A stretch of DNA of 64,000 bases from Sphingobacteriales bacterium (GCA_016708305.1 JADJGB010000008.1:930001-994000); one strand, 5' to 3'; shown: positions 49,049 to 59,825, counted from the first letter of the stretch. Made by a program: numbers and translations. The notes: a model not told the origin generated them from the letters alone.

Positions 49049-50323
49049 TTATTTCCTCAAAGCCCATTTAATAATTTCTTTCCAGGTAGGCTTTTTACCA
49101 TACATCAGGATACCTGTGCGGTAAATTTTTCCGGCAAACCAGGCAGTGAGAATAAATGTGGCAATGAGTAACACAATGCTTAAGCCCAACTGCCAGTAAG
49201 GAACCGTGCCCGGCACGCCATAAGGGATGCGAGCCATCATTACAATGGGTGAGGTGAAGGGAATAATGCTGCCCCAAACTGCCAAGGGTCCGGTAGGGTC
49301 TTTCATTGCCACCATCAAAATAAAGATGGCAAAAATTACAATCATTGTTACCGGAAAGCTCAAAGACTGCGCTTCGCGCATATCCTCGTTCACAGCGCTG
49401 CCGATGGCGGCATACAAAGAAGCATAGAAGAAAAAGCCCCCCAAAAAGTAAAAAGCAAACATGCCTACTACCAATGGAACATTTACGCTTGTAAACACTG
49501 TCTGCACACCGCCCACAAACTGCGACACATTGGAGTCGCCGGCCACAGAGCCGCTTTTTGTAGCGTTATAAATGATGAAAATGAATGCAATCCACAAAAA
49601 GAACTGTGTGAGGGCTACCAATGCAATACCAATAATTTTGCCCATCATCATTTGAAAAGGCTTCACGGAGGAAACCATGATTTCGGCAATGCGGCCTGTC
49701 TTTTCCTCCATCACGCCCATCATGATTTGCGAGCCGTAAATTATCAGGATGAAATAAATTAAGAACCCGGAGATGTATCCAATCACTGCGGCAATGTCTC
49801 CATTGGCGCCTTTGTCTTTCATGTTTTCGGCCTGCACACTCAGTTTACTGTCATTGAGCAGTTGTCTTTTTTCCAAGTCAATGCCCAATTCTTCATATTT
49901 GATTTCGTTCCAGATGTTGTTCAGTTTTATTTGCACACCCGAAACCAGACCTAATGTGCGGTTGGATTTTATGACAATCCGGTCGGGCCTGTTTTCTATT
50001 ACCGTACTTGCCGGAATCACGGCATAACCGTCATATCCTTTGTCTTCAAAATGCTTGTTGAGCGAGTCAACATTTTCATTCAGCAAAACCAGCGTGCTGG
50101 AGTTGTCCAAAGCATTTTCTTTGTCAATTCTTGCCTGTGTAAACTTGCCCGAAGAATCCACAACCGCTATCTTCAGTCTGGTAGTGCCTTTCTCGCTCAT
50201 GTAGGCAGTGCCAAAAATCAATCCTACGTACAATAACGGAAATAACAGGGTGGTAATGATAAAACTTTTCTTCCTTACTCTAACCAGATACTCTCTTTGT
50301 ATAATTAATAATATCTTCTTCAT
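49049..50323 (-). CDS. ABC-2 type transporter permease (NatB-like)
   Basis: 424 residues from ATG 50323 (MKKILLIIQREYLVRVRKKSF). One N-terminal helix, a large extracytoplasmic domain (about 45-180), then five helices: GYISGFLIYFILIIYGSQIMMGVMEEKTGRIAEIMVSS carries the conserved EEK-x2-RI-E-ILVSS-type signature of NatB permeases. It pairs with the ATPase immediately upstream (24 bp gap) to form an exporter, in homologues of sodium or small compounds. Substrate not determinable. Confidence 0.9.
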   Translation of the reverse strand: MKKILLIIQREYLVRVRKKSFIITTLLFPLLYVGLIFGTAYMSEKGTTRLKIAVVDSSGKFTQARIDKENALDNSSTLVLLNENVDSLNKHFEDKGYDGYAVIPASTVIENRPDRIVIKSNRTLGLVSGVQIKLNNIWNEIKYEELGIDLEKRQLLNDSKLSVQAENMKDKGANGDIAAVIGYISGFLIYFILIIYGSQIMMGVMEEKTGRIAEIMVSSVKPFQMMMGKIIGIALVALTQFFLWIAFIFIIYNATKSGSVAGDSNVSQFVGGVQTVFTSVNVPLVVGMFAFYFLGGFFFYASLYAAIGSAVNEDMREAQSLSFPVTMIVIFAIFILMVAMKDPTGPLAVWGSIIPFTSPIVMMARIPYGVPGTVPYWQLGLSIVLLIATFILTAWFAGKIYRTGILMYGKKPTWKEIIKWALRK

Positions 50324-50346
50324 ACTCAAAAATTATTTGTGGATGA

Positions 50347-51283
50347 CTAATTGAGGTTTTGAAATCTGCGTGCAAGAGGTGTACCTTCTACCTGGCGGAT
50401 AAAAATATCGTTAAGCGAGGGAAGTAATTCGTTAAAAGACTCAATGCTAAATCCTTGATTTATAATGTATTGCAAAATTTCGTTATTGCTGCGGTTTTCA
50501 TTTCGCTGAATGATGAGCGAATTGTCTTCCTGTTTTTTAATACTTAAAAAATCGGCTCCCGAAAGTTCGTTAGGCACCGCTTGAGCAAAAGATATCCGAA
50601 ACAAATTTTCCTTAAAATCCTGCTTCACCTGCTTCACTGTTCCGTCCAATACTTTTTGACCTTTGTTTACCAAAACAATATGATCGCAAATTTCCTCCAC
50701 CTGCTCCATTCGGTGGGTGCTGAAGATGACGGTGGCTCCGTTTTTGGCAAGTTCAAATATTTCATCCTTTATCAGATTTGTATTCACCGGGTCGAGTCCA
50801 CTGAAGGGTTCGTCCAGAATAATCAGCTTGGGATTGTGCAAAACGGTAGTTACAAACTGAAGTTTTTGCTGCATTCCCTTCGATAGGTCTTCAACCTTTT
50901 TGTTCCACCAGGTGCTCATTTCAAATCTGTCAAACCATTGATTAATCCTGGTTACCGCTTCTCTTTTGGATAGACCTTTCAGTTGTGCCAGATACAAGGT
51001 TTGCTCTCCGATTTTCATTTTTTTGTACAATCCTCTTTCTTCGGGCATATAGCCGATTTTAGAAGAATCGTTTGCAGGATCAAATGATTTGCCGTCAAAT
51101 TTAATAGACCCTGAGTCAGGATAGAAGATGCCGGTAATCATTCTGATAAGTGTGGTCTTGCCGGCTTTCGTTTGGCCCCAGCAGACCAAATATCTGCCCC
51201 TTTTCAATTTCGAGGCTTACATCATCCACCGCCTTTTGGGTTGCGAAATGTTTTTTCAGGTTTTGCACCTCTAATAATGCCAT
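50347..51283 (-). CDS. ABC transporter ATP-binding protein (frameshifted near 5' end)
   Basis: About 311 residues. Start ATG 51283 (MALLEVQNLKKHFATQKAVDD); the frame breaks near 51172, inside the Walker A, which reads GPNGAGKTTL when one surplus base is removed. Then GYMPEERGLY (Q-loop region), DLSKGMQQKLQ (signature), LIILDEPFSGLDP (Walker B) and the STHRM switch His. The C-terminal 80 residues are the NatA-type extension. Cytoplasmic ATPase for the permease gene downstream. Confidence 0.92.
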
Positions 51284-51605
51284 AGCTGTTTTAATTTGTG
51301 TAAAAGTAAATAAGCAGCGTCACAGTTTGCGAGATTTTTTTATCCTATAATAAATAATATGGTTATTACTTCGGTTGGAAAAATAGTCGTATAAATGAAT
51401 AAAAATTGATCACGCCAATGTCTGGATGGATGCTCTTGAGGCGCAACTCATTAGGTGCGAAATACTTATTGAAACCAGGAGGCGCCTACAGTGGCTCGCT
51501 CTCATAACATTATTATCTTAACGCAATTTTCCCAAGACCATGCCAACAATACAACCGAAATGCGGTTAATGTTTATTTTTTTTTTAAAGAATAGTAAGTT
51601 CCATT
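51284..51605. other. Intergenic region between ABC ATPase and polA
   Basis: 322 bp. A short stretch at 51405-51525 reads open (DHANVWMDALEAQLIRCEIL...) but I recognise no homologue and see no start. A nine-T run lies near 51580. Otherwise nothing seen. Confidence 0.35.
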
Positions 51606-54537
51606 TTAATGAGCTTCTAACCAGTTTTCGCCCTGGCCGCAATCTGCAATTACGGGCACATCGGAAGGCAAAGGAAGCGCCTTTTCCATATATTCCAGAA
51701 TAAGTGGTTTCAGTTCGTGTACCTCGTCTCTTGCAGCATCAAAAACCAATTCATCATGTACCTGCAGAATCATTTTGCTTTTCATTTTTTCCTTTTTTAT
51801 TGCTGCATGAACTTTTTGCATGGATAGTTTAATCATATCTGCTGCAGTACCCTGAATGGGAGAGTTGATGGCGTTGCGCTCTGCAAAACCGCGAACAGTG
51901 AAGTTTGCAGAGTTGATATCCTTCAACCAGCGCTTGCGCCCCATCAGCGTTTCCACGAAACCGTGCTCTCTGGCAAAATTGATGGTATTGTTCATGTAGT
52001 TTTGAATACCCGGGAATTCTTTTTTATAGCTGTCAATGATTTCTTTAGCCTCTGTTCTTGATATTCCGAGATTATCTGCCAGGCCGAATGCACCCTGACC
52101 GTAAATGATACCGAAATTAACGCTTTTGCTTTTGTAACGCATTTCCTTTGTCACCTCGTTGATGTCCACGCCAAACACTTTTGCAGCGGTAGCAGCGTGT
52201 ATATCCATCCCTGCTTTAAAGGCTTCGCACATGTTTTTATCTCCGCTGATGGCGGCCACAATCCGCAACTCAATCTGCGAATAATCTGCTGACAGTAAAA
52301 CATGGTTTTTGTCTCTGGGTATAAATGCTTTTCTGATTTCTTTACCCCTGTCAGTTCTTACCGGAATGTTTTGCAGATTGGGGTTATTGCTCGCCAGTCT
52401 TCCGGTTACTGCCACAGCCTGGCCGTATTTGGTATGCACCCTTCCTGTTTTGGGATTGATCAGCAAGGGCAGGGAATCCACGTATGTGGATTTCAGTTTT
52501 GTCAGTTCTCTGAAATTAATGATTTCTTCGGCAATGGAATGGCCTTTTGCAGCCAGTTTGAGCAACACCTCTTCGCCGGTTTGGTATTGGCCGGTTTTGG
52601 TTTTTTTTGCGTTGGTATCCAATTTCAATTTATCAAACAATACTTCGCCCAACTGCTTAGGGGATGCCAGATTGAAATGAACGCCTGCAAGCTCAAATAC
52701 CTTTTTTTCGCTGATGGCAGCTTCTTTTTCCAACTCAACCGAATAGTTTTTTAAAAAACCTTCATCAATTCTTATGCCTTCAAACTCCATGTCGGTAAGC
52801 ACTTTTACTAATGGATTGTCTATAACGTTAAAAACCTTTTCCACTTTTTCTTTTTTTAGCAACGAGGTAAAAGTTTCTTTCAGTTGAAAAGTGATATCGG
52901 CATCTTCGGCTGCATAATCAGTAATTTTTTCCAGTTCCACGTCGCGCATATTACCCTGGCTCTCACCCGTGCTTTTTGTCTGGCGTGCTTTTTTGCCAAT
53001 TAATTCGTCAATATGGATTGGCTCGTAACGCAGGTATTTTTCACTCAGCAAATCCATGTTTCTTTTTCCTTCCGGCTCTATGGCGTAATGTGCCAGCATG
53101 GTATCGAATAGCTTGCCTTTCAGTTCAATACCGTACCATTTCAGTACCAGCAAATCATATTTAATATTTTGTCCAATCCAGATTTTGCTTTCGTCTATAA
53201 AAAGAGATTCAAACTGCTCCAATATTTTTCTCGTTTCCTGCTGATTTGCAGGGCAGGGCACATAAAATGCCTCGCCGGCTTTTATGCAAAAACTCATTCC
53301 TACTAATTCGGCCAGATTCGCATCAATATTTGTGGTTTCGGTATCAAAACTGATTTCTTCGGCTTTTGAAAGTTTATGAATTAATTTCTCCAAATCACTT
53401 TGTGTAATAACTGCCGAATAATGATGTTCCACGTCGCCAATTTTTCTAAAAGGCAACAAAACCTCCTCCTCAGTCTCAACCTCAGTCTTAGTCTTAGTCC
53501 TCAATCTCAACCCCAATCCCAATCCCAATCCCAGTCCCAGCCTCAATCTCATCCTTACCCTCACTCACCGCATTTCCAAACAAATCTATCTGTACCGCCT
53601 TTGCCATTGGCTTTGGGGTGTCGGTTTTGGTATCTTTTTGACCGGACGGTATAGGGGTAGCGATTTCCTCACCCAACAGTCTTCTTGCGAGTGTTCTAAA
53701 TTCGAGTTCCGAAAAAATTTGTTGCAGTTCTTCCTTATTCCTTTCTTTCAACCTGAAATCTTCTTCATGAAATTCCACCGGCACATCTTTAATGATGGTG
53801 GCCAATTTTTTGGAGAGGAGCGCCATTTCTTTTCCTTCCTGCACTTTTTTGCCCATTGCGCCTTTTATTTTTTCTGCATTGTCCAATACATTTTCCAGCG
53901 TATTAAATTCAGCCAGCAGTTTTGCCGCCGTTTTTTCGCCTACACCCGGTATGCCCGGAATGTTGTCCACGGCATCTCCCATAAGCCCCAGAATATCAAT
54001 TACCTGCGATACTTTTTCAATATTCCATTTGGCACATACCTCGGCCGGCCCCAAAATTTCGGCATCGCCGCCCTGATAGCCGGGTTTGTAAATTTTTATG
54101 TTTTCACTCACCAACTGGCCATAATCCTTGTCTGATGTAACCATAAAGACTTTGTAACCTTCGACCTCTGCTTTTTTGCTCAGTGTGCCAATAATATCAT
54201 CGGCTTCATAACCCGGCGCTTCTATTACGGGAATGTTAAAACCGCTGATGATTCTTTTGATATCGGGCACGGCAATCAGAATATCTTCGGGCGTTTCCTG
54301 TCGGTTGGCTTTATAATCTGCAAAATCGGTATGCCGCTCCGTAAGTTCATGAGTATCAAAGCAAACCGCAATATGGGTGGGCTTTTGTTTGCTGATCAGT
54401 TCTACCAAAGTATTTGTAAACCCAAACTGGGCATTGGTATTCTTCTTTTTGCTGGTAAACCTCGGATTTCGGATTAGTGCATAATAAGCCCTGAAAACCA
54501 ACGCATAAGCATCGAGCAGAAATAATTTTTTTTCCAT
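51606..54537 (-). CDS. polA: DNA polymerase I (frameshift in a hexamer-repeat hinge)
   Basis: About 975 residues. The 5'-3' exonuclease part (53494-54537) has FLLDAYALVFRAYYAL, YEADDIIGTLS, VTSDKDYGQL, GLMGDAVDNIPGIPGVGEKTA. The second piece (51606-53564) holds a 3'-5' exonuclease domain (FDTETTNID, YAAEDADITFQL) and the polymerase with LLSADYSQIELRI (motif A), EMRYKSKSVNFGIIYG (O-helix) and LQVHDELVFDA (motif C). The domains are joined by a hinge encoded by hexamer repeats at about 53466-53560, and the frame slips there (CC for C near 53500). Essential for repair and Okazaki processing, so the slip is probably not real or is tolerated only as an error. Confidence 0.95.
53466..53560. repeat. 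Hexanucleotide microsatellite inside polA
   Basis: About 15 tandem hexamers of the type CYYARY on the plus strand (CTCAGT, CTTAGT, CTCAAT, CCCAAT x4, CCCAGT, CCCAGC, CTCAAT...). On the coding strand they give alternating Gly-Ile/Gly-Thr or Lys-Thr/Glu-Val dipeptides, depending on frame. One unit (CCTCAAT) is 7 nt and shifts the frame. Confidence 0.8.
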
Positions 54538-54690
54538 AATTGCTAAGGTAATGTTTGACGGTCAATTCGGGAACAATTGGTTTTAATAATTTCACTTTGT
54601 GGGCATTGATTGGTTATGATATTTGCAAAATCTTAATGTTGAAAAAACAGGGTATTTGAAAACATGAGATTTGTCATAAAATCAAAAATT

Positions 54691-54722
54691 ATTGTTAAAT
54701 TATTTTTTATCTTATAACTTTG
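54691..54722 (+). promoter_or_regulatory. Promoter of the OmpA-family gene
   Basis: ATTG at 54691-54694, 20-nt spacer, TAACTTTG at 54715-54722. Predicted start near 54728, leaving about 175 nt of leader in the otherwise gene-free 54538-54904 region. Confidence 0.6.
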
Positions 54723-54904
54723 TGGGTGTATTATTGATTTTTCGTGTTGGGTTTTTTATCCTATTTCCTGAATCGGCAACGATTCATCGATGGAAATAAA
54801 TAGAAGGTTCTTAAATCTATGATATAAAAAAAATGAACCGGCTGTTTAAAAAATTAAATGAAAATCATAAATAAATTTGCTTAATAGACCTAAATATATA
54901 TATT

Positions 54905-56598
54905 ATGAAAAGTTCAAGAATCATTTGGGCATTGGTAGCAGTCTTTCTTAGTTTGAGTACTGCTTTTGCCCAGGTTAACCAACCTCATTCCATTTATGGA
55001 GCAGTTCCTCTTACTGATTTAAACTACTACAATCCCAAACAATTAGCACAGCACAATGAGTTTCTGGCAGGCACTTACGACTATCCTGCAAAACCAAGAG
55101 ATATGTGGGAGTTTGGTATTAAGGGAGGCGTTTTCAATATTAATGGCGATGTAGCGCCGATAATTCCTACGATTGGCTTTGGAGGCCATTTAAGGAAAGC
55201 ATTAGGCCACACAGTATCTCTTCGTTTAGAATATTTATATGGTACAGCCAAAGGGCAGGACTGGAAGCCTTCGGTAGGGTATAAATACGGCGGTTACGCT
55301 AATCCCTGGTTTTACAGATATACTAAAAATAGTGTGCTTCCGGAAGGTACAGTTTGGAATCCGATTGCTTATCCTGCAGTTTATTACAACTATAAAACCA
55401 TTGTACAGGAGTTAAGTCTGCAAATTTTGGCAAATATTCACAATATTCGTTTTTATAAGGACCAAACGAGCATGACTTTTTATGCTATCGGTGGAATAGG
55501 TCTTACTACCTGGAGAGGACGTGTGGATGCCATGCACGAGATCAGAGGGGATGAAGAAAGCGCCGCTTATGATTTTTCAAAAATCAAATATTCCTTTGAT
55601 AGAAAAGACCGTAAAGAAATTCTTAAACAAATAAATGACCTTATTAATCATGAGTATGATACTCCTATTGAAAGAGATCCCAGTAAGCGTTATTCGCACA
55701 TGTTTTCAGGAACCATTGCTCCCGGAGTAACAGGCGGTTTCGGATTGGCTTTTCGTGTGAATCCAAGAATTAATATCGCTATAGAAGATAAGCTTACTTA
55801 TAACAAATCTGATTTGTTAGACGGTCAGCGCTGGGCAAATGACGGATCATTAACTCCTGATAAAGATGTGTATAATTATTTGACTGTAGGTTTGAACTTC
55901 AACCTTGGCGCCAAAAAGAATAGAGTGGAGCCGCTTTATTGGCTCAATCCACTTAATTATGCCTACAGCGAAATCCGTAATCCAAATCTGATGAGGATTC
56001 CTCCGCCCATTTTGATAGACTCTGATGGCGATGGCGTTATTGACCAGTTTGACCTGGAACAAACTCCTCCCGGATGCCCTGTTGACACTCATGGCGTAAG
56101 CCTTGATACTGATGGCGACGGCGTTCCTGATTGTAAGGATAAAGAAAAAATCACTCCTACGTATTGCCAGCCTGTTGACGCTGATGGCGTAGGCAAATGC
56201 CCATGTCCTGAAGGTTGTGCAGCAGCAGTGCCTGAGTGTTCAGTTCTTTTAGGAGCATTACCAAGTGTTTCTTTTGCACCCAATTCAAATGTTCTTTCCA
56301 AAGATGCTCAATCAGCATTGGCAAATGCAGCATCCAGAATAAGAGCTAATCCTACATGCAAAGTAGTAGTAGTGGGATATGTGCAGCTACCAAGAGACAA
56401 CAGCAACTGAGCTGGGATCATGTAAACAAAGTGATTACTTATCTGGTAGAGAAAGAAGGAATCAGTGGCGACAGATTCATCTTCAGTTCCGGACAGGAAG
56501 GTGGAGATTGCAACACCGTAGATTTGCGTGCAGCAGCTCCTGGTGAAGACGGCCCTAACACAGTGGCTCCTCCACACCCCAATCTTCGTAAAAAATAG
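54905..56598 (+). CDS. OmpA-family outer-membrane protein with TSP3-like calcium repeats (frameshifted)
   Basis: About 563 residues in two pieces (54905-56410, 56356-56598), joined near 56385 by one T (VVVVGYCAATKRQQQLSWDHV). Signal peptide SSRIIWALVAVFLSLSTAFAQ, an N-terminal barrel (EFGIKGGVFNINGDVAP, GHTVSLRLEYLYG, GVTGGFGLAFRVNPRINIAIED), thrombospondin type 3-like Asp-rich repeats (DSDGDGVIDQFD, DTDGDGVPDCKD) with paired cysteines, then an OmpA peptidoglycan-binding domain (VSFAPNSNVLSKDAQSALANAA, RQQQLSWDHVNKVITYLV). It likely links the outer membrane to peptidoglycan. Its terminator is displaced by the IS insertion. Confidence 0.9.
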
Positions 56599-57494
56599 TT
56601 AAGATATAAATACGATAAAAACCGTTCTGTGGACAGTATCCCATAAACTGTGTAAGTTAAAAATATAAGGGTTTAGCTTTTTGTTTAAAGTTGAACCCTT
56701 TTTTCAAACATTGTTAAGAACTGATTTAGGATGATGCCCCAATTATGTATAGGCATACTCCATTTTTTGTTGCTTCTCTTAAAGCCAAATATACCGATTT
56801 TAAGACGGCTTCATCTGTAGGGAAGGACATTTTATTTTTGGTGTATTTTCTGATTTTTCCATTCAGGTTTTCTATTAGGTTAGTGGTGTAAATGATTTTT
56901 CTTATTTCTAAAGGGAACTCAAAAAAAACGGTAAGCGCTTCCCAATTATCTTCCCAAGATTTTATGGCGTATGGATATTTGTGGTTCCACTTATTTTTAA
57001 AGTCTTCCAGTGCTGCTTTTGCTGCCTGTTTTGTTGGGGCATTGTAGATGAGTTTCATGTCTTTTGAAAATGCTTTTTGTCTTTCCAAACCACATATTTT
57101 GCCGAGTTGCGTATTTGATGCACCACACAGATTTGTGTTTGTGATTGCGGGAAAACATTATTGATGGTTTGGGTAAAACCATTGAGGTTATCGGTAGCTG
57201 TAATGAGTATGTCTTCTACACCTCTGGCTTTTAAATCGGTTAAAACGCTAAGCCAAAATGCAGCACTTTCGTTTTTGCCAAGCCACATGCCCAGTACTTC
57301 TTTTTGCCGTCTGTATTGAGCCCTACGGCAAGATAGATGGTTTTGTTAATGACTTTACTGTTTTCTCTTACCTTAAAAACAATACCATCCATCCATACAA
57401 TTAAATACAGCGGATCTAAGGGCCTGTTTTGCCAGGCAACAATATCGCCGGCTACTGTTTCTGTAATTCTGGAAATGGTTGAAGTAGATACATC

Positions 57495-57631
57495 AAAGTG
57501 ATAAACCTCGCGTATTTGTTCTTCAATATCGCTTACACTCATGCCTTTGGCATACAGCGATACGATTACATTTTCTAACCCATCTACCATGCTTTGGCGT
57601 TTGGGTATTATCATCGGGTTAAAGGAGGCGT
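57495..57631. repeat. Long direct repeat, left copy (target duplication of IS1634-family element)
   Basis: Identical over 137 bp (139 bp counting two ambiguous edge bases) to 59232-59368. It is part of the IS256 transposase gene and flanks the IS1634-family insertion directly. Confidence 0.85.
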
Positions 57632-59231
57632 CCTGACTTGTCCAAATTAGGTCAGCAGTTCAAATTTTTTAAAAATTCGATGGCAGTCGGGGTTAAGTTT
57701 GCTCTTATCCTGATTTCTTTGTCGGTTATTTGATTTTTCCAGCGGGCATCTGTTATTTTTTTGCATTCGTGGATAAATTTTCTAATGGAATGTCTGGTTT
57801 GAAGTTCTATATGCTTCGATACAACAAGAGCCATAAAGCAAATAAGCAGATGTAGTTTTATAGGCTCTTCTTTATAATGGAATATTGGTCTTGTTTGTAA
57901 ATCACTTTTCGATATTCGAAAGGCTTGTTCTATTTTGTAGAGTTCGTGGTAGTGTTCTATAATCGTTTTATTATCAACCATGCTTTCTTCCAGATTAGTA
58001 TAATAGCCTTTGATGCCAAGTATCTTTTGGGTTTTGTCTATAAGCTTTTGATTAAGCTCAATATTTTCCTTGTTGGATTTGGTAAACTTCAGCTTTTTGT
58101 TTTGGGAAGGGTGAGTAATGATGTATTTTGCTCTTTCAATTTGCCTCTCCATTTCGTACTTATCTTTCCTGTACCGCACTGTTGAATAACTACAGATCAG
58201 ATAGCCATTATCCGTTTGCAATCTGATACTTTTCCATCTTCACGAGGGAGGTTACTGTCAATTGCTGTAATTAACTCATTAGGTAAATTGCCTAATCTTG
58301 CTCCTACAATGTAGTTTATCCCGTTTTCCTTTAAAGCCCGGGTGTTTTCAGTGCTGATCATTGCAGCATCTGCAACTACCGTTAATTCTTTTACCTTGTT
58401 TTTGCTGATAAAATCTTTCACTACCGGGACAATGGTATGCCCTTCGAAAGTATTACCTGCAAATACTTCGTAAGCTATCGGAAAGCCTTCTTTACTAACC
58501 ATCAATGCTACTAAAATTTGAGGCTGCTGAAATTTATTATCTTTGGAAAACCCGTTTTTGCGCAGTTTGTCTTCCTCAAAACTCTCAAAGTATAAAGTGG
58601 TAACATCGTAAAATAATAAATCAAAGTTGAAACTATAATACTTGTGGGCAAATGCAAGGGCAATAGCTTCGGTTTTGGCTTTTAAGGATAGCCATTGAGG
58701 TGCAGACTGGTAATAGCTTTGCCTTCGGTGCTTTATCCCAAAATATTCATCTAATAACGATATGGATCGAAGTTTGGATGACGGTTCTACCATGCGCAGT
58801 ATGACCAGATCCAGCAGTAGCCTGTTCTTTATTTTATCGAATCCTACAGCTATTATGAGCTTTGATATAAATTCATACAAAAAGTATAATAAACTCCGAT
58901 GAATTCGGTTTGATTGAGGTAAAGTATGTTGTTTGATTGTTTATTGTCAAACAAATAAAGCTGTTTGGTGGATTTCTCAATAAAATCGCTGGCAAGCGAC
59001 AGTAAGTCTAATCGCTCCTGTTCGTTCCGTGCTGATCCGATGTGCCTTACAATCACTCTTTTCCTGTTCTCAATCTTATACACCGGATGGAGACCGAGTG
59101 AAAGGAGTATTTTATTTGCCGGATTTTGTACATTTTACCCCATTAGGTCAGCAAATTACCAAAAATAAATAATTAACTACCACAATTACAATGATTTATA
59201 CTCTTGCAAAAATAGACCCGGACAAGTCAGG
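57632..59231 (-). mobile_element. IS1634-family insertion sequence nested in the IS256-family element
   Basis: Perfect 12-bp terminal inverted repeats: CCTGACTTGTCC (57632-57643) and GGACAAGTCAGG (59220-59231). About 1.6 kb, flanked by a 137-139 bp direct repeat of host sequence. IS1634 of Mycoplasma is known for long, variable target duplications, and the transposase here belongs to that family. Confidence 0.85.
57652..59083 (-). CDS. IS1634-family transposase (DDE, frameshifted)
   Basis: Three pieces: 58853-59083 (VIVRHIGSARNEQERLDLL), 58197-58880 (LLFYDVTTLYFESFEEDKLRKNGFSKDNK with the first Asp; ELTVVADAAMISTENT with the second) and 57652-58221 (YLICSYSTVRYRKDKYEMER; IEQAFRISKSDLQTRPIFHYKEEPIKLHLLICFMALVV carrying the Glu region). 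This is the IS4-like DDE fold of the IS1634 family. The N-terminus is uncertain: coding similarity seems to extend to about 59110 (LSLGLHPVYKIENRK) with a further frame break. Junction breaks near 58870 and 58210. Confidence 0.82.
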
Positions 59232-59368
59232 AAAGTGATAAACCTCGCGTATTTGTTCTTCAATATCGCTTACACTCATGCCTTTGGCATACAGCGATAC
59301 GATTACATTTTCTAACCCATCTACCATGCTTTGGCGTTTGGGTATTATCATCGGGTTAAAGGAGGCGT
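59232..59368. repeat. Long direct repeat, right copy (target duplication)
   Basis: Second copy of 57495-57631; no mismatch seen. Perfect identity suggests a recent insertion. Confidence 0.85.
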
Positions 59369-59643
59369 CCCTGTCTCTGGGTACTTGTATTTCACTTTCT
59401 CCAAAACCGGTTTTAATGCGTTTTGTGCCATAGCCGTTTCTGGCATTTGAAGTACTGCTTTTTTCATGCTTGTCGTAACCAGGTGAGCATCTAACTCGCC
59501 TTCAAGCATCTTTTCAATACCTCGTTTTTGGAGCTGAGTCAAAAAGTTAGTTAGCTCTTCTCCGGTTTTAAACTGCTTTAAAAAAGCGTCTGATAGCATT
59601 TGTTCTTTGTCCATAATTAAACTGTGTTTTTAAAATTAATAAA

Positions 59644-59685
59644 TAAGTCCTACAAAGTTGGGGTACCCCAACTTTGTAGGACTTA
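59644..59685. repeat. 42-bp perfect palindrome in the IS256 right end
   Basis: TAAGTCCTACAAAGTTGGGG followed by T/A at the centre and the exact complement; no spacer. It sits between the transposase start (59614) and the outer end, overlapping the inner 5 bp of the right terminal repeat. Confidence 0.9.
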
Positions 59686-59703
59686 CACAGTTTATGTTAT
59701 ACT

Positions 59704-59731
59704 ACCGTTCTGTGAGACAGGGCGGTTTTTT
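59704..59731 (+). terminator. Displaced intrinsic terminator of the OmpA-family gene
   Basis: ACCGTTCTGT (59704-59713), GAG loop, ACAGGGCGGT (59717-59726; two G-U pairs), then six T. The upstream half also occurs at 56621, just after the OmpA-family stop, so the IS split this structure from its gene. Confidence 0.7.
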
Positions 59732-59825
59732 GTATGCCATGAGTGGAACCTTCTAACTGCCATCATTTCACCCGCCCTCACGGTTATTCATAGCTTTTTT
59801 GATCGTCATTCTCGCCAGCCTTTTT

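Larger units (their letters stand above)
56685..59614 (-). pseudogene. IS256-family (Mutator) transposase, interrupted
   Basis: N-terminal half 59369-59614 (MDKEQMLSDAFLKQFKTGEEL...MLEGELDAHLGY after one G is added, then VPRDRDASFNPMIIPKRQ). The C-terminal half continues across the insert: GMSVSDIEEQI, LYLIVWMDGIVFKVREN (DDE Asp), ILITATDNLNGF (second Asp), ENLNGKIRKYTKNKMSFPTDEAVLK (Glu) and, after another frame fix, KKWSMPIHNWGIILNQF to stop near 56685. Three or more single-base breaks plus the nested insertion mean it is non-functional as written. Confidence 0.85.
56635..59703 (-). mobile_element. IS256-family insertion sequence (carries a nested IS1634-family element)
   Basis: Terminal inverted repeats of 23 bp with two mismatches: left 56635-56657 (AGTATCCCATAAACTGTGTA...) and right 59681-59703. 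Removing the nested 57632-59231 insert and one target copy leaves an element of about 1.33 kb, normal for the family. ACCGTTCTGTG(A)GAC occurs outside both ends (56621-56634, 59704-59718), longer than the 8-9 bp usually reported. It inserted between the OmpA-family gene and that gene's terminator. Confidence 0.8.

Noticed and set aside
51405..51525. Short open stretch DHANVWMDALEAQ... between the ABC ATPase and polA
   Set aside because: No start codon or ribosome site and no recognised family; treated as intergenic.
56667..56704. Terminator hairpin AAGGGTT...AACCCTT plus T run after the OmpA-family gene
   Set aside because: It lies inside the IS256-family element and overlaps the transposase 3' end; the real terminator of the gene is at 59704-59731. 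It might still act secondarily.
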